From contig CALGGX010000511.1 in NCBI GenBank assembly GCA_937916025.1, forward strand, positions 1 to 22,497: a DNA stretch of 22,497 nt. The letters run 5' to 3'. The stretch's first letter is position 1, and every line of letters starts with the position of its first letter. The notes beneath the pieces were generated by a model. It was not told where the DNA came from. It searched no databases and worked only from the letters and a program-made list of their open reading frames with translations. This document shows, piece after piece, positions 1 through 7,960 of this stretch. Made by a program: the position numbers and the translations under genes. Source of the DNA: an uncultured Selenomonadales bacterium. Lineage in GTDB: Bacteria > Bacillota_C > Negativicutes > Selenomonadales > Selenomonadaceae.

Positions 1-332
1 TCAAATACTTCCGAGCGACGAAAAAACCCAACATGACTTCGATGTTGGTTAAGGCGGATCACGCCGATTTTAAGGACGATCGATTGACTTTGACGTTCGA
101 CAATTGGTCGCGAATGAAGATGTTCGATGCCGAATGCAGGAAGGAGATTCAATCGGCGGCGGACGCATTGCTCGAAAAACCGATCGAGATTGTCGTCGAC
201 AGCCTTGAGCCGCCGCCCGCACGAAAACGCGGTTTGACTCAGACATTGGCGCAGTCGAAGGGCAAGACGCGCCGAAACATCTTGAAGATGAACGACATTT
301 TTGGCGATGTCGATAACGATAACACGGATTGA
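1..332 (+). CDS. dnaX: DNA polymerase III gamma/tau subunit, C-terminal end (partial)
   Basis: This is the 3' end of a gene cut by the window edge; the frame is open from base 3 and ends with TGA at 330-332. About 109 residues remain. They look like the tau/gamma C-terminal region: a stretch ending in LVKADHADF, a beta-rich segment (DDRLTLTFDN), then an amphipathic helix and a basic tail. The main support is context: dnaX-ybaB-recR is the classic order in Bacillota, and the downstream gene follows 13 bases after the stop. The AAA+ clamp-loader domain lies outside the window, so the name rests on the tail plus synteny. The full protein would load the sliding clamp at the replication fork. Confidence 0.8.
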   Translation, partial: KYFRATKKPNMTSMLVKADHADFKDDRLTLTFDNWSRMKMFDAECRKEIQSAADALLEKPIEIVVDSLEPPPARKRGLTQTLAQSKGKTRRNILKMNDIFGDVDNDNTD

Positions 333-345
333 GGGGGAATTTTCA

Positions 346-693
346 ATGGCGCAGCCGCCGAAATTTAACATGAACGAGCTCTTGAAGAAAGCGCAGGAAC
401 TGCAGAAAAACCTCGAGGAGCAGAAGGAAAAACTCAAATCGGAGACGACGACGATCTCGGTCGGAGGCAACGCCGTGGTCGTAACTGTCGACGGCGAAAA
501 GAACTTGAAGTCGATCAAGATTGATCCCGATCTGATCAGCGACGGCGACGTTTCGGTGATTGAAGATCTGATTGTGAGCGCGGTCAATTCCGCCAATGCC
601 GAGATCGATAAGAAAATCGAGGCGCAAATGAGTGCAATGGCGGGTCCGGCGTTGAATGCCTTGCCCGGTTTGTCAAACATTTTCGGTAAATGA
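346..693 (+). CDS. ybaB: YbaB/EbfC family nucleoid-associated protein
   Basis: A 115-residue protein of the YbaB/EbfC family, small dimeric DNA-binding proteins associated with the nucleoid and often encoded between dnaX and recR. After a short N-terminal segment with FNMNELLKKAQELQ there is a charged helix (residues about 10-40), then the strand pattern containing GGNAVVVTVDGEKNLKSIKI and a second helix ending in a flexible MAGPALNALPGLSN tail, as in the family. The start at 346 is chosen because GAGGGGG at 331-337 is well spaced; in-frame ATG codons at 301 and 307 lie inside dnaX and lack a ribosome site. Its stop abuts recR. Confidence 0.93.
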   Translation: MAQPPKFNMNELLKKAQELQKNLEEQKEKLKSETTTISVGGNAVVVTVDGEKNLKSIKIDPDLISDGDVSVIEDLIVSAVNSANAEIDKKIEAQMSAMAGPALNALPGLSNIFGK

Positions 694-694
694 A

Positions 695-1294
695 ATGGGC
701 TCGAAGGCAATGAATGCCCTCGTCGAGTCGTTGCAAAAATTGCCCGGCATCGGAAGAAAAAGCGCGGCGCGACTCGCCTATTACATCGTCGATTTGGACG
801 ACAAAGACGTAAAAAATCTCGCCGAAATGATCCGTAATATCAAAGAGAACACGCATCCGTGTCCGATCTGTTTCCGAACGATTGACTCGGACGACAAGAT
901 TTGCGATATTTGCGCCTCGGCAATGCGAGATGCGTCGACAATCTGTGTCGTGAAGGATACGCGCGATCTTGATTCAATCGAGCGCATCGGATTTTACAAA
1001 GGCAAGTATCACGTGACGGGCGGTTTGATCTCGCCGCTCTCCGGCGTGACGCAAGAGGATATCAAGTTGCGGGAATTGATCACGCGCGTGGGCGATGAAG
1101 ACATCAAAGAGATCATCATCGCATTCGAGCCGACGGTTGAGGGCGATGCAACGGCGTTGTTCATTTCGAGATTGTTGACGCCCGCCGGAGTGAAAGTGAC
1201 CAAACTCGCGCGCGGGCTTCCGATCGGTACGGATTTTTATTCCACGGACGCTTTGACGCTCGTCAAGGCAATCGAAAACAGAACCGTCATTTGA
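695..1294 (+). CDS. recR: Recombination mediator RecR
   Basis: A 199-residue RecR, the usual length. RecR works with RecF/RecO to load RecA on gapped DNA. Visible parts: the helix-hairpin-helix motif LPGIGRKSAARLAYY near residues 14-28; a four-cysteine zinc finger CPICF...CDICA near residues 52-70; and a Toprim domain with ICVVKDTRDLDSIE followed by the GGLISPLSGV loop. The start at 695 lies one base after the ybaB stop, pointing to translational coupling; ATG 710 would give 194 residues and is the alternative. It belongs to the dnaX-ybaB-recR replication/repair operon. Confidence 0.95.
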   Translation: MGSKAMNALVESLQKLPGIGRKSAARLAYYIVDLDDKDVKNLAEMIRNIKENTHPCPICFRTIDSDDKICDICASAMRDASTICVVKDTRDLDSIERIGFYKGKYHVTGGLISPLSGVTQEDIKLRELITRVGDEDIKEIIIAFEPTVEGDATALFISRLLTPAGVKVTKLARGLPIGTDFYSTDALTLVKAIENRTVI

Positions 1295-1313
1295 CACAAA
1301 AAGAGGTGGGGCA

Positions 1314-1580
1314 ATGAACGTTGAAATGCTTGAATATGCCGCCGGCGCGGTCGTCGGTGTTGTTTTGATCGTCGTGGTCATCAACATACTGACTCTGCCG
1401 TTCCAACTGCTGTTCAAATTGATCATCAACAGCGTTATCGGCGCGATTATGCTTTACGTCATCAATATGGTCGGACTGGTGATGATCAAAATTACATTTA
1501 TCCATTGCTTTATCGCCGGAACATTCGGAGTGCCGGGCGTTATCGGCTTGATGATTTACATGTATTTGTTTAAAAACTGA
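1314..1580 (+). CDS. BofA-family membrane protein (pro-sigma-K processing inhibitor-like)
   Basis: A very hydrophobic 88-residue protein with two or three membrane segments (about residues 8-33, 36-58 and 63-86). The family pattern of a mid-chain NSVIGAIMLYVINMVG and a C-terminal GTFGVPGVIGL is recognisable as BofA. In Bacillus subtilis BofA holds back SpoIVFB and so delays pro-sigma-K cleavage during sporulation. Position directly after recR matches Bacillota gene order, where bofA follows recR. AGAGGTGGGG just upstream is a strong ribosome site. Whether this host sporulates cannot be told from the window; the family also occurs in genomes without obvious sporulation, so the sigma-K role is inferred only from the family name. 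Confidence 0.85.
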   Translation: MNVEMLEYAAGAVVGVVLIVVVINILTLPFQLLFKLIINSVIGAIMLYVINMVGLVMIKITFIHCFIAGTFGVPGVIGLMIYMYLFKN

Positions 1581-1604
1581 TCCGCGCGGCGAAGGTACAT
1601 TCGG

Positions 1605-2726
1605 ATGAAGAACATTTTGATCAACCGCACGCAAAAAAGAACGCGGGCAGTCGTCATTGAAGACGACGAGCTCGCCGCTTATTATGTTGTCAACGAAGAA
1701 GAACCGAGTTTATCCGGCAACATCTACAAAGGGCGGATACAAAACGTATTGCCGGGCATGCAGGCGGCGTTCGTCGACATCGGAACGGATCGAAATGCGT
1801 TTTTGCAATTCGGCAAGAAGCGGACGTTTCCGGTCGAGCTTAACGGCGAAGTGCTCGTGCAGATCGAAAGAGAAGCGGTCGGCTCGAAAGGTCCGAGGGC
1901 TACATTGGAATTATCGCTCCCCGGGCGACGGGTTGTCTTGTTGCCGAACACGAACAGCATCGGCGTTTCGCATAAAGTCGAAGAAAAAGATCGAACCCGA
2001 CTGTTCAAACTCGCCTCGAAATTGCGTCCGCCCAATTGCGGACTGATCATCCGAACTTCGGCGGCGGAATGCTCCGAAGATGTCTTAATCGAAGAGATTG
2101 ATCGGTTGTTTCAAAAATGGCAGACGATTGCCGAATGTATCAATCGGCGCAAAGCACCGTCGTTGATTTACAGCGAAAACGATTTGCTGAAGAAAGTGTT
2201 GCGCAACGAGTTGAATTGCGAAGTCGAGCGGATTATTATTGATAATTTGAAAATGTATGTTCGCGCTACGGGCTTGGTAAAAGAACTGATGCCGGAATGT
2301 CCGGTGCGTATAGAGCATTACAACGGCGAGGAGCCGATTTTTGCGTTTTTTGGCGTCGATGACGAGATCAAAAAGCTCGGCGAGCGGGAATTGGAATTGC
2401 CGAGCGGCGGAGCAATCGTCATCGATCGAACCGAAGCAATGACGGTTATCGACGTGAATACGGGGAAATTCTACGGCGGCATAAATCTCTCCGACACGGT
2501 ATTTCAAACGAATTTGGAAGCGGCGGAGTTGATTTTGAAGCAATTGCGGTTGCGCGACATCAGCGGCATCATCATCATCGACTTCATTGACATGAATCGT
2601 CCGGAGCAGAAAGATCGGTTGATGGAGTATCTTCGGACGAAAGCACTCGGCGATCGAAAGCGCGTACATGTGATCGACATGACGCCGCTCGGGCTTGTCG
2701 AGATCACGCGCCGCAGCAGTCAATAA
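1605..2726 (+). CDS. Ribonuclease E/G family protein, short form lacking the Zn-link region
   Basis: RNase E/G-type endoribonuclease of 373 residues; RNase G proteins are usually near 480-500. The N-terminal S1-like region is clear (GNIYKGRIQNVLPGMQAAFV, residues about 38-57), followed by RNAFLQF, an RNase H-like part, and the DNase I-like catalytic part with MTVIDVNTGKFYGG and IIIIDFIDMNRPEQ, which hold the two metal-binding aspartates. The protein stops soon after LGLVEITRR, before the CPxCxGxG Zn-link motif and the small C-terminal domain that normally mediate oligomerisation. A terminator follows the stop at once, and no family-like continuation appears in the other frames. It would act in rRNA/mRNA processing. 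GAAGG at about 1591 precedes the start. Confidence 0.88.
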   Translation: MKNILINRTQKRTRAVVIEDDELAAYYVVNEEEPSLSGNIYKGRIQNVLPGMQAAFVDIGTDRNAFLQFGKKRTFPVELNGEVLVQIEREAVGSKGPRATLELSLPGRRVVLLPNTNSIGVSHKVEEKDRTRLFKLASKLRPPNCGLIIRTSAAECSEDVLIEEIDRLFQKWQTIAECINRRKAPSLIYSENDLLKKVLRNELNCEVERIIIDNLKMYVRATGLVKELMPECPVRIEHYNGEEPIFAFFGVDDEIKKLGERELELPSGGAIVIDRTEAMTVIDVNTGKFYGGINLSDTVFQTNLEAAELILKQLRLRDISGIIIIDFIDMNRPEQKDRLMEYLRTKALGDRKRVHVIDMTPLGLVEITRRSSQ

Positions 2727-2757
2727 AAAAAAGCGCGCTTGCAGGCGCGTATTTTTT
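2727..2757. terminator. Bidirectional intrinsic terminator between rne/rng and xth
   Basis: An A-run, the GC-rich hairpin GCGCGC-TTGCAG-GCGCGT and a T-run lie between two convergent genes. The arms pair by five G-C pairs and one G-U pair. The A-run on one side and the T-run on the other let it work in both directions: for the RNase gene on the plus strand and for the aroH-trpBA-xth operon on the minus strand. Confidence 0.85.
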
Positions 2758-2762
2758 GTTAA

Positions 2763-3518
2763 TCAAAAATCCAATCTCAATTGCACGGGGCAGTGATCGC
2801 TTCCGAAAATGTTACTCTCGATCGACGCATCGACAATCCGATCTTTCAGCCGTTCGGACGTAAGGAAATAGTCAATTCGCCAGCCGACATTTCGTTCCCG
2901 AGCATTGCGAATGTACGACCACCAAGTGTAAGCGTCTTTCTTTGTCGGATTCAGGAAGCGAAATGTGTCGACAAAGCCCGCCTCCAGCAATTCATCAAAC
3001 TTGCAACGCTCGTTGTAAGTAAAGCCCGGGTTATGATGATTGTTCGTCGGATTTTTCAGATCGATCGGCATGTGCGCCACATTGAAATCGCCGCAAATCA
3101 CGAGCGGTTTTTTTGTGTCCAAATCCGAAACGAAATCTTTGAAGACATCTTCCCAATCCATTCGATAATCGAGTCGCTCGAGATCCTGCCGCGAGTTCGG
3201 AGCATAGACATTGACGAGGAAAAAGTCATCGAATTCGAGAGTGATAACCCGCCCCTCGTTGTCGTATTCTTCAATGCCGATTCCGAGCGAAACTCCGCGC
3301 GGCTCGAGTCGGGTAAAAATCGCCGTGCCGGAGTAACCTTTTTTTTCTGCGCTGTTCCAATATTGTCGATAGCCGTCAATATTGATTATCGCCTGATGCG
3401 GTTGCATTTTCGTTTCCTGTATCGAAAAAATGTCCGCGTCGAGTGATTTGAATGTCGTCATAAAATCTTTCTTCAGACAGGCGCGAAGTCCGTTAACGTT
3501 CCAAGAAACCAATTTCAT
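2763..3518 (-). CDS. xth: Exodeoxyribonuclease III (ExoA/Xth family AP endonuclease)
   Basis: A 251-residue member of the exonuclease III/AP endonuclease family, which cleaves abasic sites and trims 3' ends in base-excision repair. Motifs in order: MKLVSWNVNGLRA at the N-terminus, IQETKM with the metal-binding Glu, YAPNS, GDFNVAH with catalytic Asp/Asn, and the C-terminal GSDHCPV with the Asp-His pair. The start at 3518 is chosen because its ATG overlaps the TGA of the upstream acyltransferase in an ATGA junction and GAAAGG lies nine bases before it; the TTG two codons upstream would be too close to that site. It is the last gene of the minus-strand operon and ends at the shared terminator. 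Confidence 0.95.
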   Translation of the reverse strand: MKLVSWNVNGLRACLKKDFMTTFKSLDADIFSIQETKMQPHQAIINIDGYRQYWNSAEKKGYSGTAIFTRLEPRGVSLGIGIEEYDNEGRVITLEFDDFFLVNVYAPNSRQDLERLDYRMDWEDVFKDFVSDLDTKKPLVICGDFNVAHMPIDLKNPTNNHHNPGFTYNERCKFDELLEAGFVDTFRFLNPTKKDAYTWWSYIRNARERNVGWRIDYFLTSERLKDRIVDASIESNIFGSDHCPVQLRLDF

Positions 3519-4486
3519 CTGCAAAAACCTTTCACAACAAAATTTTTAATGCCGCGAAGTGCGAGACTTCCAATCAAAATGATCGGAAGCAACGCGAACC
3601 AATACCAATTCTGCAATTGAAGTTTCGAGTGCAAGATGATGTTGAAGAGCAGAATGTGGACGAGATAAATTTCAAACGACAGCCCGCCGATTGCAGACAA
3701 CAATTTGTTTATCAACGGCAATCGGTTTAATAAGAGCGAAAAACCGAAGCAAAGTCCGGGTGTGATCAACAGAAAAGGATACCACCACACGCCGTAAATC
3801 GACAGAGTCAATTCCGGATACGTCCGAAGGCAGAAAATCAATACACTCGCGCCGAGTACCGTCGCGCCGAACAAAACGATTGCCGATGCTCGATTGAACA
3901 ACGCGCCGTGCTTTGCGATTGCGGCGCAATAAAATCCGGCGAAGAAGATCGGAAGGCGCGTCATCAGCACGAGATAATCATTGTTGATGAACGCCGCCGT
4001 CAATGCGAGCAATCCGAATTCGGCAATCAAAAATCTTTTCGGCGACACGTTTCGATTGATCAACGAATGAAAGTACGGCGCGAGGAGATACAATACCGGC
4101 AACGCGCTGATGTACCAATTGAAGCAGAAATGCCAATCGACGAATGCCTGAATGCAAAAGAAATTGCCGAGGAGAGATTGCGGCGGCAGTTCAAGCCCCT
4201 GTTGATCGCGGAGCAGTTGCCAGACGAACAGAAAAATCCACCACGTCGGCAGGAGTCGCTCCGCGCGGCGTCGGAGAAAGGCAAGCGGTTCGGAATTCTT
4301 GTCGAGAGAATATTGACAGCCGATTCCGGACGCAAAGACGAAGAGATCGACGCCGCCGTAGCCGAGCTGTTTGAATATCCGAAGAACGGGATTTTCGACC
4401 GTCGCGCCGCAATGAAAAAACATGATCCACAGAATGGCGAAGCCCATCCAGCCGCTGCGATATCGAAACAATTCTTCCAAGCGCAT
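3515..4486 (-). CDS. Acyltransferase 3 family membrane protein
   Basis: A 323-residue integral membrane protein with about ten hydrophobic segments, of the acyltransferase 3 family (OafA/WecH-like), which O-acetylates or otherwise acylates sugars of polysaccharides, lipopolysaccharide or peptidoglycan. The early GFAILWIMFFHCGA has the conserved His expected after the first helix; GGVDLFVFASG and FLRRRAERLLPTWW match the usual F-x-S-G and R-R-R landmarks. The C-terminal GGLSFEIYLVHILLF is the typical late family motif. It sits between trpA (29 bases upstream) and xth (4-base overlap), an odd partner for tryptophan genes; its substrate cannot be inferred here. GGAG lies 14 bases before the ATG, a somewhat long spacing. 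Confidence 0.88.
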   Translation of the reverse strand: MRLEELFRYRSGWMGFAILWIMFFHCGATVENPVLRIFKQLGYGGVDLFVFASGIGCQYSLDKNSEPLAFLRRRAERLLPTWWIFLFVWQLLRDQQGLELPPQSLLGNFFCIQAFVDWHFCFNWYISALPVLYLLAPYFHSLINRNVSPKRFLIAEFGLLALTAAFINNDYLVLMTRLPIFFAGFYCAAIAKHGALFNRASAIVLFGATVLGASVLIFCLRTYPELTLSIYGVWWYPFLLITPGLCFGFSLLLNRLPLINKLLSAIGGLSFEIYLVHILLFNIILHSKLQLQNWYWFALLPIILIGSLALRGIKNFVVKGFCR

Positions 4487-4515
4487 TTTATTGCCGTTTG
4501 CTCCGGAAGAAAAAC

Positions 4516-5337
4516 TTAAGCGTGATAATTTTTGTCGAGCGCGTCGCGCATTGATTTGATCAAATTCATGGCGTCGTTGAATTTTCCGTCGAGCAGACGA
4601 CGAACGATCGCGCTGCCGACAATCACGGCATCAGTTTCGCTCGCCGCGCGGACTGCCGAATCCGCATTGCCGATTCCGAACCCGACCGCCATCGGCACCC
4701 CGGTGAATTGCCGAGCCGCCTTCACCACGCGATTGATTGTCGAAAAATCGAGCTCCTTGACGCCCGTCACGCCCGTATTCGACACGCAATAGATGAAGCC
4801 GTCCGCATTCGCGCAAGTGTCTTTCATACGCTCGACCGTCGTCACCGGCGTGATGAATTCCGTAAGATGAAATTCGTTGCGCCGACTGATCTCGCGCATT
4901 TCAGCCGACTCTTCATGCGGCACATCCGGAAGGATCACGCCGTCGAGCCCCGCCGCCTTCGCTTCGATCACAAACTTCTCGAAGCCGTTGCAGTTTTCGG
5001 AGCCGTCAAAGCCGTAACTCAAAAGATTGTTGATATATCCCATGGCGACGAGCGGCATCTCCGATACACGTCTGATCTCGCGAACGATCTCGAGAACGCC
5101 CGCCGTCGTCATGCCTTTGCGAACCGCCAATGACGACGACTCTTGAATGACCGGACCGTCTGCGAGCGGATCGCTGAACGGAATTCCGAGTTCAATCAAA
5201 TCCGCGCCGGCTTTTTCGGCTTCGAGCATTGCACGGACGCTCGTTTCAACGTCCGGTGCGCCCGCCGTGATGTAAATGAACAGTCCTTTTCGCCCTTCGG
5301 ATTTCAATGCCGCCAATTTTTTTTCCAATCGCGTCAT
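4516..5337 (-). CDS. trpA: Tryptophan synthase alpha chain
   Basis: A 273-residue TIM-barrel alpha subunit, which splits indole-3-glycerol phosphate to indole and glyceraldehyde 3-phosphate and channels indole to TrpB. Seen: YITAGAPD near the N-terminus, LIELGIPFSDPLADGPVIQ (residues about 47-65) with the catalytic Glu and Asp, GVILPDVPHEE, NTGVTGVKEL, and the phosphate-binding VGFGIGNADSA and IVGSAIVRR. The ATG shares one base with the trpB stop (TGATG), so translation is probably coupled. It is the third gene of the aroH-trpB-trpA series; no trpEGDCF genes are in the window. Confidence 0.97.
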   Translation of the reverse strand: MTRLEKKLAALKSEGRKGLFIYITAGAPDVETSVRAMLEAEKAGADLIELGIPFSDPLADGPVIQESSSLAVRKGMTTAGVLEIVREIRRVSEMPLVAMGYINNLLSYGFDGSENCNGFEKFVIEAKAAGLDGVILPDVPHEESAEMREISRRNEFHLTEFITPVTTVERMKDTCANADGFIYCVSNTGVTGVKELDFSTINRVVKAARQFTGVPMAVGFGIGNADSAVRAASETDAVIVGSAIVRRLLDGKFNDAMNLIKSMRDALDKNYHA

Positions 5338-6515
5338 CAGATCTGCACCCCCATTGCCTTTGCCGCCATCTGCACGTCTTTATCGCCGCGCCCGCTCAAG
5401 CAGACCACGACGACTTCGTCCGCGCTCGTCGACGGCATGAGTTTTTCGAGATACGCCAACGCATGAGAACTTTCCATTGCGGGAATAATCCCTTCGAGCT
5501 CCGACAGCCGTTTGAAGGCGTCGAGTGCTTCCCGATCCGTGACGGCAACATATTGTGCAAGCCCCGCGTCCTTGAAATGTGAATGCTCCGGACCGACGCC
5601 GGGATAATCCAACCCCGCCGAGATCGAATACGCCTCGATAATTTGACCGACTTCTGTCTGCAATACGTAACTGTATGCGCCGTGCAAAACGCCCGGGCGT
5701 CCCGTGCCCGACAAGGTCTTTGCGTTATCGCCGACGGCATCGCTTCGTCCGCCCGCTTCGACGCCGATCTTTTTCACCGACGGCTCATTTCGCAAGTCAT
5801 AAAACGTTCCCATGGCATTGGAACCGCCGCCCACGCATGCCACGACGTAATCCGGCAACCGTCCGAATTCTTTGATCGAATCCGCGCGGATTTCTTCGCC
5901 GATGCATTTTTGAAAATCACGAACGAGCGTCGGATAAGGATGCGGGCCGACGACCGATCCGATCAGATAATACGTGTCGGTGACATGCGTCGCCCAATAT
6001 CGGATCGCTTCGCTTGTAGCATCTTTGAGCGTGCCGGTTCCGGAACTGACGGGATGCACTTCCGCGCCGAGCAGTTTCATTCTGAAGACGTTGAGCTTTT
6101 GCCGCTCGATGTCCTCGACGCCCATGAACACCGTGCAGTTCATGTCGAAAAGCGCGGCGGCAGTCGCCGAGGCTACTCCATGTTGCCCTGCGCCGGTCTC
6201 GGCAACGATGTTCTTTTTGCCCATGCGCTTTGCGAGCAGTGCCTGCCCGAGCGCATTGTTGATTTTATGCGCGCCGGTGTGCAACAAATCTTCGCGCTTG
6301 AGATAAATCTTCGCGCGTCCGTAGTGCCGCGTCAATTTTTCGGCGAAATAAAAAATCGTCGGGCGACCGGCGTAATTTTTGAGATAACGATCGAAGTCCG
6401 TCAAAAACTCGCGATCGGCTTTGAATTTATCGTAAGCGGTCTCGAGTTCCATCAATGCCGGCATGACGATCTCCGGCACGTATTGCCCGCCGTACGAACC
6501 AAATCTGCCTTTCAA
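5337..6515 (-). CDS. trpB: Tryptophan synthase beta chain
   Basis: A 392-residue TrpB, full length for the family, the PLP enzyme that condenses indole with serine. It opens [14 protein letters not shown], carries the PLP lysine in [12 protein letters not shown], the AETGAGQHG segment, the glycine-rich phosphate loop [12 protein letters not shown], and ends with CLSGRGDKD. The start is taken as TTG at 6515-6513: GAAGGAGTGAT sits just upstream and the aroH stop is 13 bases before it. A longer reading to 6692 would overlap most of aroH and adds residues unlike TrpB. The next gene, trpA, overlaps its stop by one base. Confidence 0.96.
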   Translation of the reverse strand: MKGRFGSYGGQYVPEIVMPALMELETAYDKFKADREFLTDFDRYLKNYAGRPTIFYFAEKLTRHYGRAKIYLKREDLLHTGAHKINNALGQALLAKRMGKKNIVAETGAGQHGVASATAAALFDMNCTVFMGVEDIERQKLNVFRMKLLGAEVHPVSSGTGTLKDATSEAIRYWATHVTDTYYLIGSVVGPHPYPTLVRDFQKCIGEEIRADSIKEFGRLPDYVVACVGGGSNAMGTFYDLRNEPSVKKIGVEAGGRSDAVGDNAKTLSGTGRPGVLHGAYSYVLQTEVGQIIEAYSISAGLDYPGVGPEHSHFKDAGLAQYVAVTDREALDAFKRLSELEGIIPAMESSHALAYLEKLMPSTSADEVVVVCLSGRGDKDVQMAAKAMGVQI

Positions 6516-6528
6516 ACAAATCACTCCT

Positions 6529-6894
6529 TCAGTTGTTGAGATCGGGGCGGAGTTTTTTTGCATCGCCGAGATAAACATGGCAAATGTCTCGAGCGTTTTT
6601 TTCGACGTCGACAAGCAACAATACGCGAATGCATCTCGGAAGGCTGTCTTCGATTGCGAGTTGCCGCGCGTCGAAGAGCGGAACGAGATCAAAGCCCGGC
6701 AATTGTCGCGCGCCCGTCGAGGGAAATGCCGCCGTCAAGTCTTCGGTCGACGAGAAGATCGCCGCTCCGATTTGCTCTGCATTCAAATCATTCGCCGTCA
6801 TCATTTCGGTAATCAAAAGCCGCGCCGCGCGCCATATTTCTTCCTTTGAATTTGACTCGACCGTCGTCGCGCCTCTCACTCCTCGCAATGCCAT
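6529..6894 (-). CDS. aroH: Chorismate mutase, AroH type
   Basis: A 121-residue monofunctional chorismate mutase of the Bacillus AroH type (trimer), converting chorismate to prephenate. The family frame is clear: [10 protein letters not shown] at the start with the catalytic Arg, [19 protein letters not shown] with the second catalytic Arg, and [14 protein letters not shown] at the end. Aligned from memory to B. subtilis AroH, the residue at the Glu78 position is Gln here (in [12 protein letters not shown]). A strong site GGAGGAGG lies nine bases before the ATG. It leads the minus-strand operon, placing a chorismate branch enzyme for Phe/Tyr next to tryptophan synthase. Confidence 0.93.
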   Translation of the reverse strand: MALRGVRGATTVESNSKEEIWRAARLLITEMMTANDLNAEQIGAAIFSSTEDLTAAFPSTGARQLPGFDLVPLFDARQLAIEDSLPRCIRVLLLVDVEKNARDICHVYLGDAKKLRPDLNN

Positions 6895-6926
6895 TTCAAA
6901 ATTCCTCCTCCAAAATCACGATCAAA

Positions 6927-6956
6927 ATTATAATCGAAGAAGTTTTTTTTAGTCAA
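6927..6956 (-). promoter_or_regulatory. Predicted promoter of the aroH-trpBA operon
   Basis: On the minus strand, TTGACT (6956-6951) and TATAAT (6932-6927) are separated by 18 bases, a near-consensus sigma-70/sigma-A promoter. Its spacer contains a run of A. It lies about 30 bases before the aroH ribosome site and faces away from the lysR promoter. Confidence 0.75.
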
Positions 6957-6982
6957 GCAATCAAACCGACGGCAGAAAAAAA

Positions 6983-7011
6983 TTTACTTTATCAACTGAT
7001 TGTAGTACAAT
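6983..7011 (+). promoter_or_regulatory. Predicted promoter of the LysR-type regulator gene
   Basis: TTTACT (6983-6988) and TACAAT (7006-7011) with a 17-base spacer point toward the regulator gene. The -10 element is inside the palindrome at 6998-7012, which fits negative autoregulation. Confidence 0.65.
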
Positions 7012-7012
7012 C
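6998..7012. promoter_or_regulatory. Perfect 15-base palindrome, candidate LysR operator
   Basis: GATTGTAGTACAATC is a perfect inverted repeat (7+1+7). It covers the -10 of the regulator's own promoter and lies about 42-56 bases upstream of the aroH -35. This is where a LysR-type protein is expected to bind in order to repress itself and activate the divergent operon. Binding is inferred from position only. Confidence 0.6.
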
Positions 7013-7054
7013 GATTTAAACTACAGATGTCGACCATACGAGGAAGTGATGGGA

Positions 7055-7960
7055 TTGGAACTGAGGCAGCTTGAGTATTTTCAGATGGCGAGCCGATTGA
7101 AAAATATAACGCGGGCAGCGCAACGATTGAGAGTATCGCAACCCAACATCACGGTGGCGATCAAAAAACTTGAGTCGGAGCTTGGAATTTTGCTTTTCGA
7201 TCGAAGTCAAAAACAATTATCGCTCACTCCGGAAGGCGCGGTTTTTTTGAGCCGAATCGAGACGGCTTTGCGCTGTATTGAAGATGCGATCCTTGAAGTC
7301 AACGATTACAAACAACTGAAGAAGGGCACGATCAAAATCGGAATTCCGCCGATGATGGGAGCGTATTTGTTTCCAAAAATCTTCTCCGGATTTCAGCGTT
7401 TGCATCAGGGATTGGACGTGTTGCTGTTTGAAGAAGGCTCGATGTCTATTCGCGAAATGCTCGAGCGCGATGAACTTGACTTCGGCATTGTGATCATCAC
7501 AAACGTGCCGCCGACATTGAATGTATTGCAGATGAGTCGCTCGCAATTGATGGCATGCGTCAATTCCGAAAGTCCGCTCGCAAAGAAAAAATCTGTCGCT
7601 TCAAAAGACATCGCGAAATCGAGTTTAATCATGATGAAAGAGGGCTCGTATCTGCGCGAAATACTTCAGGAGCGGCTTCGGCAATTGAAAATCTCGCCGA
7701 ACGTGGTACTCGAGTCGAGCCAAATCGTGACGATCAAAGGGCTGATTGCGCACGGAGTCGGGATCGCGTTTTTATTGGATTTTATTTGTGAGTCGACGGA
7801 GGGGATAAGCGCGTTGCCGCTTGCCGAACCGATCTTTGTCGACATCGGACTTGCTTGGAAGAAGGATCGATACGTGTCGAAGGCGGCGCAAGCATTCATC
7901 GATTTTTGTGCGGCGTCGAGCGCAACGGAAGAGCAAAATGATGACGGAGCTCAGAATTGA
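7055..7960 (+). CDS. LysR-type transcriptional regulator
   Basis: A 301-residue LysR-type regulator. The N-terminal winged helix is standard (LRQLEYFQMASRLKNITRAA, VSQPNITVAIKKLE, LFDRSQKQLSLTPEG), followed by an effector domain starting near GTIKIGIPPMMG. The start is taken as TTG 7055 (MELRQLEYF, the usual LysR opening): AGGAAGTGAT at 7041-7050 resembles the extended ribosome site seen before other TTG genes here and itself covers the ATG at 7049, which is the alternative. It is divergent from aroH-trpB-trpA across about 160 bases holding both promoters, so it probably controls them, like TrpI of pseudomonads. The effector is unknown. Its end overlaps the next gene by about 23 bases. Confidence 0.9.
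   Translation: MELRQLEYFQMASRLKNITRAAQRLRVSQPNITVAIKKLESELGILLFDRSQKQLSLTPEGAVFLSRIETALRCIEDAILEVNDYKQLKKGTIKIGIPPMMGAYLFPKIFSGFQRLHQGLDVLLFEEGSMSIREMLERDELDFGIVIITNVPPTLNVLQMSRSQLMACVNSESPLAKKKSVASKDIAKSSLIMMKEGSYLREILQERLRQLKISPNVVLESSQIVTIKGLIAHGVGIAFLLDFICESTEGISALPLAEPIFVDIGLAWKKDRYVSKAAQAFIDFCAASSATEEQNDDGAQN

Noticed and set aside
5583..6539. A 318-residue open frame opposite trpB
   Set aside because: Antisense shadow of trpB, with composition following the complementary codons.
5337..6692. Longer trpB reading of 451 residues starting at 6692
   Set aside because: It overlaps most of aroH in another frame, and the added residues do not look like TrpB; the ribosome site and homology place the start at TTG 6515.
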